Part shown: one piece after another, positions 11,884-23,792 of the stretch
Layout: every line of letters begins with the position of its first letter
Position numbering within the stretch: position 1 is the first letter of the stretch
DNA from: Rosellinia necatrix
Taxonomy: Eukaryota > Ascomycota > Sordariomycetes > Xylariales > Xylariaceae
Assembly (NCBI GenBank): GCA_021209875.1
Contig: JAGYVD010000009.1
Coordinates: 1,798,001 to 1,862,000 of the forward strand
Direction of reading: 5' to 3'
DNA: 64,000 nucleotides
The notes under the pieces: generated by a model
What the model saw: the letters and a program-made list of their open reading frames with translations, nothing else
Told to the model about the DNA's origin: nothing
Database searches by the model: none
Program-made: the position numbers and the translations under genes

Positions 11884-14800
11884 TTAATTAATAAATTTTA
11901 ATAAAAATTATAAAATTTTGAAAAAATTATATATTTTTATTATAATAAAAGTTTTTAATTTATTATAGCTTTAATTTTATTAAGTTAAATTATGTATTTT
12001 TAATATTAATAATATAACTTAAAATTTAGTTCATTATATATAAAACTTTAATTTTTTAAATTAGCTTATAAGCTAATATTATATAATTTTTAAAAGTTTT
12101 CTTAAATATATTATATATATTTTAAATCGTTTAAATAAATAAAGATATCGTTTATATATATGTTATAAAAATCATTGAAAAAGTTATATAATATATTATT
12201 AATATATATTTAAAATATAAATAAACTGTTCATTAGTTTATATAATAATATTTTATAACAGTATATTTTATATTTTATATAAAAATAATTAAATTTTTAT
12301 TATTTTGTTTAATTCTTAATAGTTTATATAAAAACGGAGTTTTTATTAGCTTTTATAAATAATATTAATAATATATATAATATATTATTAAATTTAATAA
12401 AACTTTTTATAAATTATTAATTAAATATTTTTATATAATTTTTAGTTTATTAAATAACATTTTATATAAAAATTATATTTTAAATTTTTAATTAATTTAT
12501 TTTTTATAAAATTTATTTTATAATTTATATAAAGTTAATAAAAAATAAATTATTTAATTTTTTTATTAAATATATTAAAAAGTTATAATATTTTAAAAAT
12601 ATAAGTTTTAACGTTTTTGTTCTAGCTTGTTTTTTTTTTATTTTTATTTATTTTTAATTTTGTTTTTATTACTGTTTTAATTCAATAAATACTAGTAATT
12701 TATATTTTATTAGCATTTTAGTTTTTTTTATTAAAGTTATAAATATAATAATATTAAAAATAATAATTTAAATATTAGGTTTTTTTATAAGAGCTTATAT
12801 TATTTTTTTTATTTAATAAACTTTATTAATATTAAATTTTTATAAAAATAATATATGTTTATTAATTTTTTGAAAATCGGTTTTATTTTTAATATAAAAA
12901 ATTTTTTTTTTAAATTTCTTTTATTTTTTCACATAATTTTATGTTAAGTTGTTTTTTTTTTTTTTTTTTTAATAATATATTTTTAAAAATACTTGCTATA
13001 GTTTTTTTTTCCTGTGTTTTTTTTTATTAAGTTTAATATTATAGTTTTATTAATCAGCTTTTTTTATAATTTAAATATTATAACTAAGTTTTTATTTTAT
13101 TTATTGCTAATATATAACTATATTTATAATTTTTAATAAATTAAAAAAACTAAAATATATTGTTTTATATTTAATAATATATTATATTATTTAAACTATT
13201 TTCTTTTAATTATAATTTTATAGTTTATATTTAATATATTAATAAAAACGTTTTTCAAAGTTTTATTATATATTTTAAAGTTAATTATAACGTTATTTTA
13301 ATTTTTTAATCCTATTTTTAATATATTTATTAATTATTTCTTGTTTAAACTTATTTTTAATTAATAAATTAAATAATTTTATTAATTTTTAATAAAAATA
13401 TACTTATATATATATATATATTTAATTTTATATTTTTAAATATATTATAACTTTTAAAAATAACTTATTATTATATAAAATATATATATATAATAAAAGT
13501 TTATTATTTAAATAATTGTTTATTATATTTTTTTATTTATAAACAGTAATACTAGCTTTAAAAAAAATTTATTTGTTTAAAAGTTATTTTTTTGTTTTAA
13601 CATTAAAAGTGTTTTTTTAATATTATAATAAAAGTTAGTTTATATTTATTTATAATAGTATTAACGCTAACGTTACGCTATATTTAATTAAAAAGCTTTA
13701 AAAATTAATTTTTAATAATATATTTTTTGTTTATAATAAAAATATTAGCTTTTATAATTAGCTGTTTTATTTTTTATTTAATAATTTAAACGTTTAGTTT
13801 TAATTTATTAATAATAATATAAATAAAACAAACATTTATTTTTAATAAACGTTATAAAAATATAGTTATATTAAATATAAAATATGTTTTTAAAAGTTTT
13901 TTTATTTTAAAAGGGTTAATATGTTTTTAATTATTAATAAACAAATAATAAGCTATTTATATATAATATTTTATATCTGCGTTAAAATTTACTAATTTTT
14001 AAAATATTTAGAAATTATTTTAGTTGTAAGTTATAAAACAGCTTATTTTTAAACTTTTTTTTATTTAGTTTTATTAAAACATATTTTTTTAACAAGTTTT
14101 ATATAGTCTGTTTTAAATTAAATAAATTTAAATAAAAAGTATTTATTAAAGTTTAACGTTTTAAAATCAGCTTTTATTTTTTTAAAACATTTATATTTTT
14201 ATAAATATTATATAAATATTATATTAAGCTTTTAAATATTATAATTATATTAAAATATTTATTTAATAAATAAGAAATTAAATTTTTAAAGCTTTTTAAT
14301 AAAATAAAATTTAATATAGCTTATTTTTATACAGTTATTTATAAACTAGTTTATATTAATTTTTAAACAATTTATTATATTATAATATTAAATTTTAAAA
14401 TTAATTTTATTTTTTATAGTTTTATTATAAAATTTATTTTTTAAAATTTTAATAAATTTATGCAATATTTTTTAAAACTTTTAAAAACTATATTTTATAT
14501 TTAATTAAACAAATTAATAATTTATTAGTTTAATTTATATAAAAATCTTATAAACAGTTTTATTTTTTAATTATTATTTTCAGTTTAGCTATAACATAGT
14601 TTATAAAAACATTATTAAAACTTTTTTAGTTTAAATATAAAAGTTTTTAAAAACAGTTTAATACAGCTTGTTTAATTTTTATTAAGCTTTAATATAATTT
14701 TTAAAAGTTAATAAAATAGCTTTAGATTATTTTTAGTTTTATAGTTTAATTTTTAAGTTTTTTTAGTTTTTTTAATTTTTGTTTAATTAAATCGTATATG

Positions 14801-15289
14801 TTTTAAATTTTTAGCTTGTTTAAAAACAATTTTTATTTATTTTATAATATCTTATATAAAAAGATAATACTTTATTATTATTTATTAAAATATTATTAAT
14901 ATATATATTTAAAGTTTTATTTTATTAAGTAAAACAGCAGCAGTAAAAATATTTAAACTAAATTAATAAATGTTTTAAAATTAATTAATTTTTTATTGTT
15001 TTATAAAATTAAAACGCTTTTTTTTAGCATTAATTTTTATAAAAAATAATTTACTTGCTTTTAACAGCTAGGCTTATAAACTATTATGTTAATAAGTTAA
15101 CAGCTTTAAAAAAAAACTTGCTTGTTTTTTTATATAATGCTTTTTTAAATTTAAAGTCCTAGATTTATAAATAAAATTCTAAAGCCAGTTTTACTAACAG
15201 TTTTTAAACGTTAACACCGGTTTTATATTTTGTTTTTATAACAGATTATATTACAACAGGTTTTTTAAAGCTAAATTAAATATATTTAA
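11884..15289 (-). other. T-rich degraded element debris, right of element I
   Basis: The segment has no open frames and is strongly T-rich on the plus strand, continuing the character of 5260-7673 across element I. The last 250 bp (15050-15289) are slightly richer in C and G. Read in reverse complement they resemble the spacer of family A: AAATCTAGGACTTTAAA here compares with AAATCTGGACTTTAAA in copy 1. Element III therefore probably sits inside a second A copy, whose left arm I could not locate. The rest is unassigned. Confidence 0.4.
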
Positions 15290-15294
15290 TTTAA

Positions 15295-15596
15295 CAGAGG
15301 TGTGAATCGATCTATAAAAAGATTTATTAATTATTAAAAGCGTGGTCATATTTTCGACATATTTAATATAAATAATCAAATTTATTAAAAAGCTTTTATT
15401 TAATATAATAAGCTATAGATATTTATATATATTAATTATGTAGTAAAACGACTTTAAAAGTTGTTTTTGTTTTAAACATGTAATATTTATAAATATAATA
15501 TTAAAACTATATTTTATATATATATATTTTTTATTTAAAGAATTTTAAAATAAAATTCTTAGTTTAATTATTAAACTGTTTTATATTATTATTATA
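15295..15596 (-). repeat. 3' LTR of element III (left side)
   Basis: This aligns without gaps to 30665-30966. The outer part (left) is well kept, for example CAGAGGTGTGAATCGATC and GCGTGGTCATATTTTCGAC. The inner part (right) is almost free of C and G where the other copy has CCAAGCCGTTCCACACTAC. The mirrored decay in the two copies supports their being one pair rather than two solo LTRs. Confidence 0.65.
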
Positions 15597-16170
15597 TATT
15601 TTTAAATTAGTTAATTTATTAATTAATTTATTGTTTTATTTTTAATTATTTTTCAAATTTTTTATTTAAACTAGTTTTTTTTAATTATTTTTAATAAGTT
15701 AATTAACTTCTGTTTTAATAATATATATATTTTACTAATATAATTAATTTATTTATATATAATAATAAATAAAAATACAATTATATCGCGCGGCTTTTTT
15801 TAAAACTATAAATAGCTTGTTTATAGCTGTATAAATATATTTAAAAAATATTTTTTCAATATATATTTTAAATTATATTATTATTTTATATTTTAATGCA
15901 AGTTAGCCATTTTTTATTACTGTTTAAACATAATTAATAATTTATTAATAGTTTAAATATAAATTAATATTTAGTTTTTATTTTTAACGTTTTTTTTTTT
16001 TCAAGTTTAAATATATAAGCTATATATAATTTTTTATTTATATATTTTTATTAAACTTTTAATATATTAATATAAAATATAGTTTTTTTTATTATTTTAA
16101 AATATGTTTTTATTTTTAATAAATTTATTGGTTATATTTATTAAAGCTATAATTTTAAAATTTTATTATA
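15597..16170 (-). other. Element III interior, 3' portion
   Basis: T-rich sequence without recognisable frames or motifs, between the left LTR of element III and the insertion site of element II. It ends at the CTTCT target duplication (16171-16175) and would join 23793 if element II were absent. Confidence 0.4.
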
Positions 16171-16175
16171 CTTCT

Positions 16176-16488
16176 TGTTAGAACTATAGCAATTAGTTAC
16201 AGTTACTCACAGCTGTTGTACATGCATATGCTTTATATAAACATATAGCATATATGTTATATATATATATACAGCGTATATATTTTATATGTAAAACAAG
16301 CTGTGTTATCGCTGTTATTTTAATAAGTTGTACGCTAATAGAATTTTTATATAAAACTTAAAATAATGCTATATATAATAATTATTTAAATAAAATAATC
16401 AAGCATAATAAACATTATATAACAAGAAGTTATATTCTGTTTTACGTGTAAACAGTACGTATATTGTATATATAAAGCTTATTTAATA
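16176..16488 (+). repeat. 5' LTR of element II
   Basis: This 313-bp copy pairs with 23475-23787. Its outer half retains CAATTAGTTACAGTTACTCA, while the inner end has decayed to AAAGCTTATTTAATA, against AAAGCCCATTCAACA in the other copy. The LTR contains a loose inverted repeat between CAGCTGTTGTACATGC (about 16209) and GTAAAACAAGCTG (about 16291) around a (TA)n core, which could fold in RNA. Confidence 0.85.
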
Positions 16489-19400
16489 TTAATTAATAGT
16501 TGCAGGACATAACTATAAATTAGCAAAAATAAAAATAAAGCGCGCTTAAAGTTTAATAAACTTAAACAAGTTTTTATATTATATTTTAAAAATTTTGTTT
16601 TATATAAACAAATTATTTTTATATAACAAAAGCTTAAAAAGATTAATTTTAAATATTTATATTTTTGTATGCTTTATTATATTTTAAAATTATAATATAA
16701 AATTAAATATTAAAAAGCAATAGTATATAATTATATAAAAGTATTTGTTATATAAAAACTTAACAATATATAAACAAACTTTTAAAACCTGTTTATTAAC
16801 TTATTATTAATATTTGTTTATTTATTTTTAATATATTTTCATAATAACTTTAAAATAATTATATAATAAAAAAACTTTTATATATAATAATATTAAATAA
16901 TATAATAAAATTATAATAAATTATAAAATTAATAAACATATTATATAAAATATTATTAATATATAATATTAAAAATAAAAGCTTAATATTCTAACTATAA
17001 TTTTAATTATATTTAATATATAAGCAGCTTATTATATTTTAAAATATAAATATTTAAATATAACTAGCTAGCTATTATAAAAATATATATTAAAAACTTT
17101 AAATTATAAACATATAAAATATAAAATTAATTTTATAAGCTGATTTAATAAAAGCTGTTTAATATATTAAATAAAAAACATATAATTTAATAGTAACAAT
17201 AGTTTTATATAAACAGTTAAACTTATATAAATTATATAAAAATAATATATATTAAATAAATTAAAACGTTTTTTATTTATATTTATGTTAATGTTTATAT
17301 AAATATCTGATTTATTTATTTTAAATTAATAGCTTTATATAAATATAAATAATATAAGCATTTTATAGCTTAAAATATTATTTAATATATTATAACTAGA
17401 ACTAATATTTAATATATGTTTTAAACTTTAAAAAAAAACTAATAAATTATTTATATAATTAATAATTAAATATAAATATATTTTTAATTTAATAAATAAA
17501 TATATAATATTTATAAAATATAAACTAAACTTTTAATTAGTTTATAAATATTTTATTATATATTATTTTTATAAATTTTAAATAATTATTATATATATAT
17601 ATAACGTTTAATTTAACTATAATAAATATATTGTTTAATTTATTTTTTTTTATAAAACAAAAATATATTTTTAATAAATATATTATTTTTAAAAATATAA
17701 AAAAAAAAACTATTTTAACAAGCTGTACAACTTATTATATAATAAAATATAGTTATTTATTAGCTTATATTAACAACTTAAAATAATAAAAACTAATATT
17801 ATATTATATTTCCGATTATATTAAAAAGTCTGGCTAAAACTTTTATATATATAATATTAAACTAGATAAAACTTAAAATAAAATTTATTATATAATAAAC
17901 AATTATTTTAATATAAATATAAACTATAACTAATATTAAACTAATTAAACTAATATTATTTTTATATAAATAAAATAAAACAACTTAAATCTAGCTATAT
18001 ATAAAACATTAAATCTAATAATTATTAAACTAATAAAAATGTAGCAAGCTTTAAAAGCAAGCTATTAAAATAAAATCTAGCTAAATATAATTATTATATA
18101 AGCATGCTAAAGCATATTAAAATTAACAACAGCTTTTATATTTTAAAAACTTATATATAAAAGTTTTTTTGCCGCTTTAAAAACATGCTTATAAATTATA
18201 AATAAAAATAAAATAAAACATTTTATATAAAAATAAATAACGCTTATTTTACTAACTAAAAATATAACTAAAACAATTATATAAAAGCTTTTCGACTTAA
18301 AAATATACGCAAACTTTTAAGCCAGCTTAATATACAACAGAACTTTTTATAACTTAAAAAACAACTTAATTATAACGCTTATACAAATAAAAAATATTTT
18401 ATATATAAAAAAACAAGCTGCTAGTCGACAAACTATATATTTTAAAAAAAAACCTGTGTAAAAAGCATATATTTTAACTTATATAAAATAATTTTTAATT
18501 GTTTTTTATTGCTTAATAATTTTTTAGCATATTTTATAAAATATAAAAAATATTTTAAACTAAACTTAAATAATAACAAAAAAAATTAATAATAAATAAA
18601 ACATGCAGTAAATTTAGTTTTTAATAAACAGTATATTTATATATTATATAATAAAAAAACATTTAAAATTAAAAATAAATATTTTATTTAATTAATTTAT
18701 ATTAAACAATTAATATTATATAAAATATTAAAATAAACTATAAAATATAAATGTTTTTAATTATTTAATAAGAAATAAAACATAATTAAAAGCATATATT
18801 TAAATAAACTTTTATATATAAACTAAATAAATAAAAAACTGCTTTTATATAATTTAAAAATAAAAAACTATTATATTAATTAAAAGAGTTAAAATAAAAA
18901 CGCTTTTAATATAATAATATATTATATTTTAAACTTTTAATATTGTTTTTATTTTTTTTAAAAACGTAGACCGTTTACAGGGTTATTTTAATAATATAAA
19001 AATATTATTATATAATTAAACAGAAAAACTATATTTATTATATATAAATAAAAACATTTATTTTTAATATAAGCTTTTAAAAGCTAGAATATATTTTATT
19101 AAAATAAAACTAATGCGTTTATATTACTGCTTTAAATACTTTTATATAAAAAACTATATAAGCTGCTAAATTATATAAAATATAATATAAACTATTTAAT
19201 TTTAAAAAAATCTAAAAGTTTTATTATTACTGCTAATTATATAACTAAATATTAAAACGTTTTAAATTTTTAATTAAAAATAATTATAATTTTAATTATA
19301 AAGTTATAATTAATATTATATAAATAAATAATAAATAAATATTTTATATTATTAATATTATAATATTATTTTAAACTATAATATTTTTAAAATTTATATT

Positions 19401-19640
19401 TATATATAACGTTTAAAAACATTATATAAATATTAAATTAACATATATTAAAAACTTTCTAACTATATTATATATAACTTAAATATAAATTTTTATCGGA
19501 AAAATTTTAAAACTAAGCTAGAATAATTAATATATAATATTATATAATATTTATTAAAGCTTATTAAATAATAAGCAAAATTAAACAAATATATAAACTA
19601 TTTAACTATATATATAATATATTAAAAATAAAAATTAAAT
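16489..19640 (+). other. Element II interior, upstream of integrase remnant
   Basis: A-rich sequence with stops in all frames. By position it should hold the former primer-binding site, gag, protease and the first part of integrase, but I could not assign any of these motifs. The primer-binding site would be at 16489-16510 (TTAATTAATAGTTGCAGGAC), and I could not match it to a tRNA with confidence. Confidence 0.35.
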
Positions 19641-19641
19641 A

Positions 19642-19930
19642 TTATATAAAATAAAAATTAATCTTATAAATAATAATTAAAGCTTTAAATAATACCGCAG
19701 GTTTAAACAGACTAATACTTACCCTGTTAATATTTAAAGCATATTTTAAAATTAACCAAAATTTACCTTTTTTATTAAATATCGTATAAAATGCAGAAGC
19801 AATAAAAAAAGCTATAAAAATATTGCGCAAAAAACAGGCCAAAATTAAAATCAACCGTGCGATTAATAAACGCAATAGCTTAGTTATATACAACATATTT
19901 TTGCTACTTTTAAAAAACAAAGTCCTAATA
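19642..19930 (+). pseudogene. Element II integrase C-terminal remnant
   Basis: On the plus strand a nearly open frame from about 19650 reads ALNNTAGLNRLILTLL at 19682 onward. After one stop it continues AEAIKKAIKILRKKQAK and INRAINKRNSL to about 19920. Spacing and residues resemble the stretch after the integrase core in fungal copia-type polyproteins (asn-asp-(S/T)AG.. LVPTLLVFG, then a basic helix and ALN.RN). The patch has been mutated less than its surroundings, which also leaves a 92-codon open frame on the opposite strand. I regard that frame as a shadow. The family assignment is from memory of the motif, not from a search. Confidence 0.55.
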
Positions 19931-21907
19931 TAAAAAAAAAAAAAAAGTTAGCAAAAACAATATAAAATCTAATTAATTAAAAAATCTAATATAGTTATTA
20001 ACTTAATTAATAGCCTGATATAATTTTAATATATTTAAATTAAACTATATTATTATATAATAAATAAATAATAAATTAATAAATAAAAATATTTTAAACT
20101 ATTTAATTATTTATTATATAAAAATATAACAGACTAAAAAAAACGCTATTATAAATGCTGATATATAAGCTATATTTATATAAAAGTTAAATAATTTTTT
20201 ATAACAGCAAAAAACAGCAAACATATATTTTAATAATAAAGCTTTAAAAAATAATATAATTATTATATTAAAAATATTATTTAAAAAATTAAATATAACT
20301 AAAATTAATAACTTTATTATATAAAAATATTTTAATTTATTAAATATATTAAATCTAAGTATAATAAAGCTTGAATTTTTAAATCTAAACTTATATAAAA
20401 ATATAAAAAAACAACCTAACTATACAAAAATTAAAACTTGTTATATAAAAATATAACAACGCTGAAAAAAAAACAGTATTTATATAATCTTTAATTATTT
20501 AATAAATAAACTAAAAACTACTGCTAATACTTAAACTTTTGCTAATTTATAACTATAATATTTTAAGCGAACTTTAAAATATTATATAAACGTATATATA
20601 ATTAAAAATAAACTAGCAAAAAAATCTTTGCACGACTATTTAGCAAACTTAAGCTAAAATACTTTAAAAAATAATTTTAAAAATTATATAACTATTATAT
20701 AAACTAATAAAATTAAAACTATATTAGTTTAAAACTTATTATTAATATTATTAAAAATAACTAAATATATTTATATTTATATATAATTTATATTTATTAT
20801 ATATAATAAAACAACTAAAAATTTTAATATTATTAGCTTATAAATAAATAATATATTTAGTTTTATTATATTAAACTTTTAAAAAAAAATATAAGCTAAA
20901 ACAAGCTAATTTTTACATAAAATTAAAAAATATTTTAATTAAAATATTTAATTAAATTTAATAACGGCTAAATTATATTATTATATAAAAAATATAATTT
21001 TAATATAAAAAACAAAATAAATAATTAGCTTAAGTTAATTTTTGCATAATAAAAACTATTTAAAACTATATTTTATAACAGGCCAAAAAAGCTTATATTA
21101 ACAGTATATGTTAACTAAAAGCTTTATATAACTTATTAGTAGCTGTTTAAATAATTAATTCAGTTTTAAACAATATTAAAAACCTAAACTAAAAAATCTA
21201 ATAGCAAATAAATAATTTTAAACAAAGTCTAACTTTTATATTATTAAATCTAACATATATAAAATTATTTATTTTTATTAACAGATTTTTATAAATAATA
21301 TTTATATAAGTTTTAGTTTAAATTTTTTATTATATTAATAATAAAACATTATATAAAAAAAAAATTAAGTTTTAAAATAATTAAAAATATTATATATTAA
21401 AACTTTAATAAATATAAAAAATCACTTAAAATGTTTTAGCAAATAAGCTATACAATATAATTAATAAATTTAATAATGCGATAGCTTTACATACGATAAT
21501 CTAAAAATTTTAGCTACTTTAAACATTTTTTAGTTTTAATAATTTTATGTTTAAACTTAAAATTATTATATAACTATTTAATTAAACTAAATATAATATA
21601 AAAAAAACGTTTAATAATAAATATTATATCGCTTTAAAAATTATATAAAAAAATAAAATCTTTAAAATATAATAAATTAACAGTGCTAATAATTTAATAA
21701 ACATATTTATTAAATAAAAACTAAACTAAGCTTTAAAAACTTAATATTTATAAATAAACTAATTATATAAATTAAAACGTATATAAAATAAACTAAAAAT
21801 AAAAATAATAAAAAACAAAATTTATATAATAATAAATATTATTTTTTATATAATAATAATATAAATTTTATTTTATTATATAATAAAAATATAAATATAA
21901 TTAAAAA
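19931..21907 (+). other. Element II interior, expected reverse transcriptase region
   Basis: A-rich and full of stops. In a copia element this stretch would encode reverse transcriptase and RNase H. A run near 21075-21250 (RPKKLIL, then ALYNLL) could be a very degraded relic of the copia polymerase motif followed by LYGL, but the match is too weak to call. Confidence 0.3.
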
Positions 21908-22409
21908 CTTAATTTTTTAAAAAACAAGCTTTAATAATATAATAATAATATATATTATATTTAATTATTATATAACCTAGGTTTAATTTTTAGCTAAAGC
22001 TTGCAAAGTTTAGAGTTTATAAAAAAATATTATAAACTTTAGATTTTGCTATTTTATTATTATTTTTTTTATTTTTAAATATTTTTTTTTTTTTTGTACA
22101 ACAACAGCTTAAATTTTATTTTATTTATATAAAAAAAACATATAATTATTACTAAAGGCCTAACTTTTTAAAAAACAAGCTTTAATAATATAATAATAAC
22201 ATATATAATAGTTAGCTATTATATATTTTAAGTTTAATTTTTAATTAAAGCTAGCAAAGCTTAAAAGTTTATAGTTTATAAATGGACTAATATAATAAAC
22301 TCTGAGCTTTATATTTTTTTATTTATATATAACAATTGATTTTTTTTTAAAAAAAAAAAGATCAAGAGCTACTTTTTTTTTTTTTTTTACAAAAAAAAAC
22401 TATGTACTA
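21908..22409 (+). repeat. Tandem duplication of about 251 bp in element II
   Basis: Units at 21908-22158 and 22159-22409 start with matching blocks (TTTTTTAAAAAACAAGCTTT) followed by a similar (AAT)n stretch, a TTTAATTTTTA.CTAAAGCT.GCAAAG block and poly-T runs. They differ by C/T and G/A changes and small indels. The duplication lies beyond the expected coding region, so it was probably untranslated or spacer sequence. Confidence 0.6.
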
Positions 22410-23039
22410 GCTACACTTTTATTTTTACGTTTATATAAACTATATTTTTTATTTTTATTATTTATGCACAAAAAAGCAAAACATAAAAAAAAATAAAAAA
22501 GCAAATTTATTTATTTTTTTTTTTTTAGCTATAGTTAAAATATTACGTTTTATATAAACGTTAAATATAAAAACATAAACGTTTTTTAAAACTAAAATTT
22601 AATAATATAAATTAAATAAAGCTTTTTAATTATAATAGCAGCTATTATATAATTTATTTATATATATTTTAAATATTAAATTTTTAATTTTAAATTAAAA
22701 AGCTTAAAAATAGCTTTTATAATAAATAAACTTAGCTTAAATATTTATAAAAACGTTTAAAGCTGTTATTTAAAATAAAATATTATAAAAAAAGCAGTAG
22801 CAACAGCATTTTTAATATTTTATTATACACGAAAACTTGTTAGCAAAAAAAAAAACCAAAATATATAAACAATTATTTGTTTAAAAAAAAAATTACGTAT
22901 ATTAATATATAAAAACTATATTAAAGCTTAATAAGCTTAAGTTTTTATAAAAAAGCAATAAACTTTTATTTAGCCGTTTTTTTTTATATAAATAAAGTTT
23001 ATAAATTATAAAATATTTTTATTAAAAAACATAAAATAA
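22410..23039 (+). other. Element II interior, 3' non-coding stretch
   Basis: AT-rich sequence with homopolymer runs of A and T and no frame or motif that I recognise. It lies between the tandem duplication and the CAG-rich tract. Confidence 0.3.
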
Positions 23040-23041
23040 AA

Positions 23042-23126
23042 GCAGAAGCAGATAAATAGCGCAGAAGCAGCAGCAGCAGCAGCAGAAGCAGCAGCAGATA
23101 TTATTATTATTATTATTATTATTAAT
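23042..23126 (+). repeat. CAG/AAGCAG then ATT microsatellite in element II
   Basis: Interrupted (AGCAGA/CAG) repeats occupy 23042-23098 and run directly into about nine ATT units. Before mutation this could have coded for a Gln/Ala/Ser-rich run near the end of the element's protein. The CAG units survived RIP much better than the surrounding sequence. Confidence 0.7.
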
Positions 23127-23474
23127 ACTGCAACTTTTAAAAATTAGCATTTATATTATATAAAAAAAAAGCTATTATATATATATATAAAAAAAAAAAA
23201 AAATAAATAAAACAGCAGAACAAAAAATTAGCTGTAAATAAAACCGTATATATATTTAAGCAGCAGAAAATATATTAATAACTTTAAATTTAAGTTTAAA
23301 TATTAAGCAGCAGCTATATAAAGCGTATATAAATTAAAAGCTGTATATAAACAGAAAACTTTATATAAAAAAGCAACTACGTATAAACAGGCAATTATAT
23401 ATATATAAATAACTATGTACAAGCAAAAAACAACATATAAATAAAAAACTACAACTAATAAAAAAAAAAACTAG

Positions 23475-23787
23475 TGTTAAAACTATAGTAATTAGTTATA
23501 ATTATTTACAGCTGTTATATATACATATGCTTTATACAAGCATATAGCGTATATATTATATATATATATACAGCATGTATGCTTTGTACGTAAAACAAGC
23601 TGTATTATCGCTATTATTTTAATAGGTTATACACCAGCAGAATTCTTATACAAAACTTAAAATAATGCTATGCATAATAGTTACTTAAATAGAATAATTA
23701 AGCATAATAAACATTGTACAACAAAAAGTTATATTCTGTTTCACGCGTGAACAGTACGTGCATCGCACGTACAAAGCCCATTCAACA
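23475..23787 (+). repeat. 3' LTR of element II
   Basis: This is the direct partner of 16176-16488. The inner start is mutated (TGTTAAAACTATAG), while the outer end is nearly intact: CACGCGTGAACAGTACGTGC and CATCGCACGTACAAAGCCC. It ends TTCAACA at 23787, directly before the CTTCT duplication. Confidence 0.85.
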
Positions 23788-23792
23788 CTTCT

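Larger units (their letters stand above)
16176..23787 (+). mobile_element. Element II: probable Ty1/copia-type LTR retrotransposon
   Basis: The element is 7612 bp with perfectly co-linear 313-bp LTRs (TGTTAGAAC at the start, TTCAACA at the end) and an exact CTTCT duplication at 16171-16175 and 23788-23792. A run of A followed by ACTAG just before the 3' LTR is a plausible polypurine tract, giving plus orientation. The only recognised domain, an integrase C-terminal region at about 19650-19930, lies in the middle of the element. That fits the copia order (integrase before reverse transcriptase) better than the gypsy order. Reverse transcriptase itself could not be recognised. The element is inserted in element III. 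Confidence 0.8.

Noticed and set aside
19642..19920. 92-codon minus-strand open frame in element II
   Set aside because: It overlaps the integrase-like relic read on the plus strand, and the opposite strand of a partly spared coding patch can be open by chance.
23042..23126. CRISPR-like or regulatory repeat array
   Set aside because: Simple trinucleotide repeats without spacers, inside a retrotransposon.
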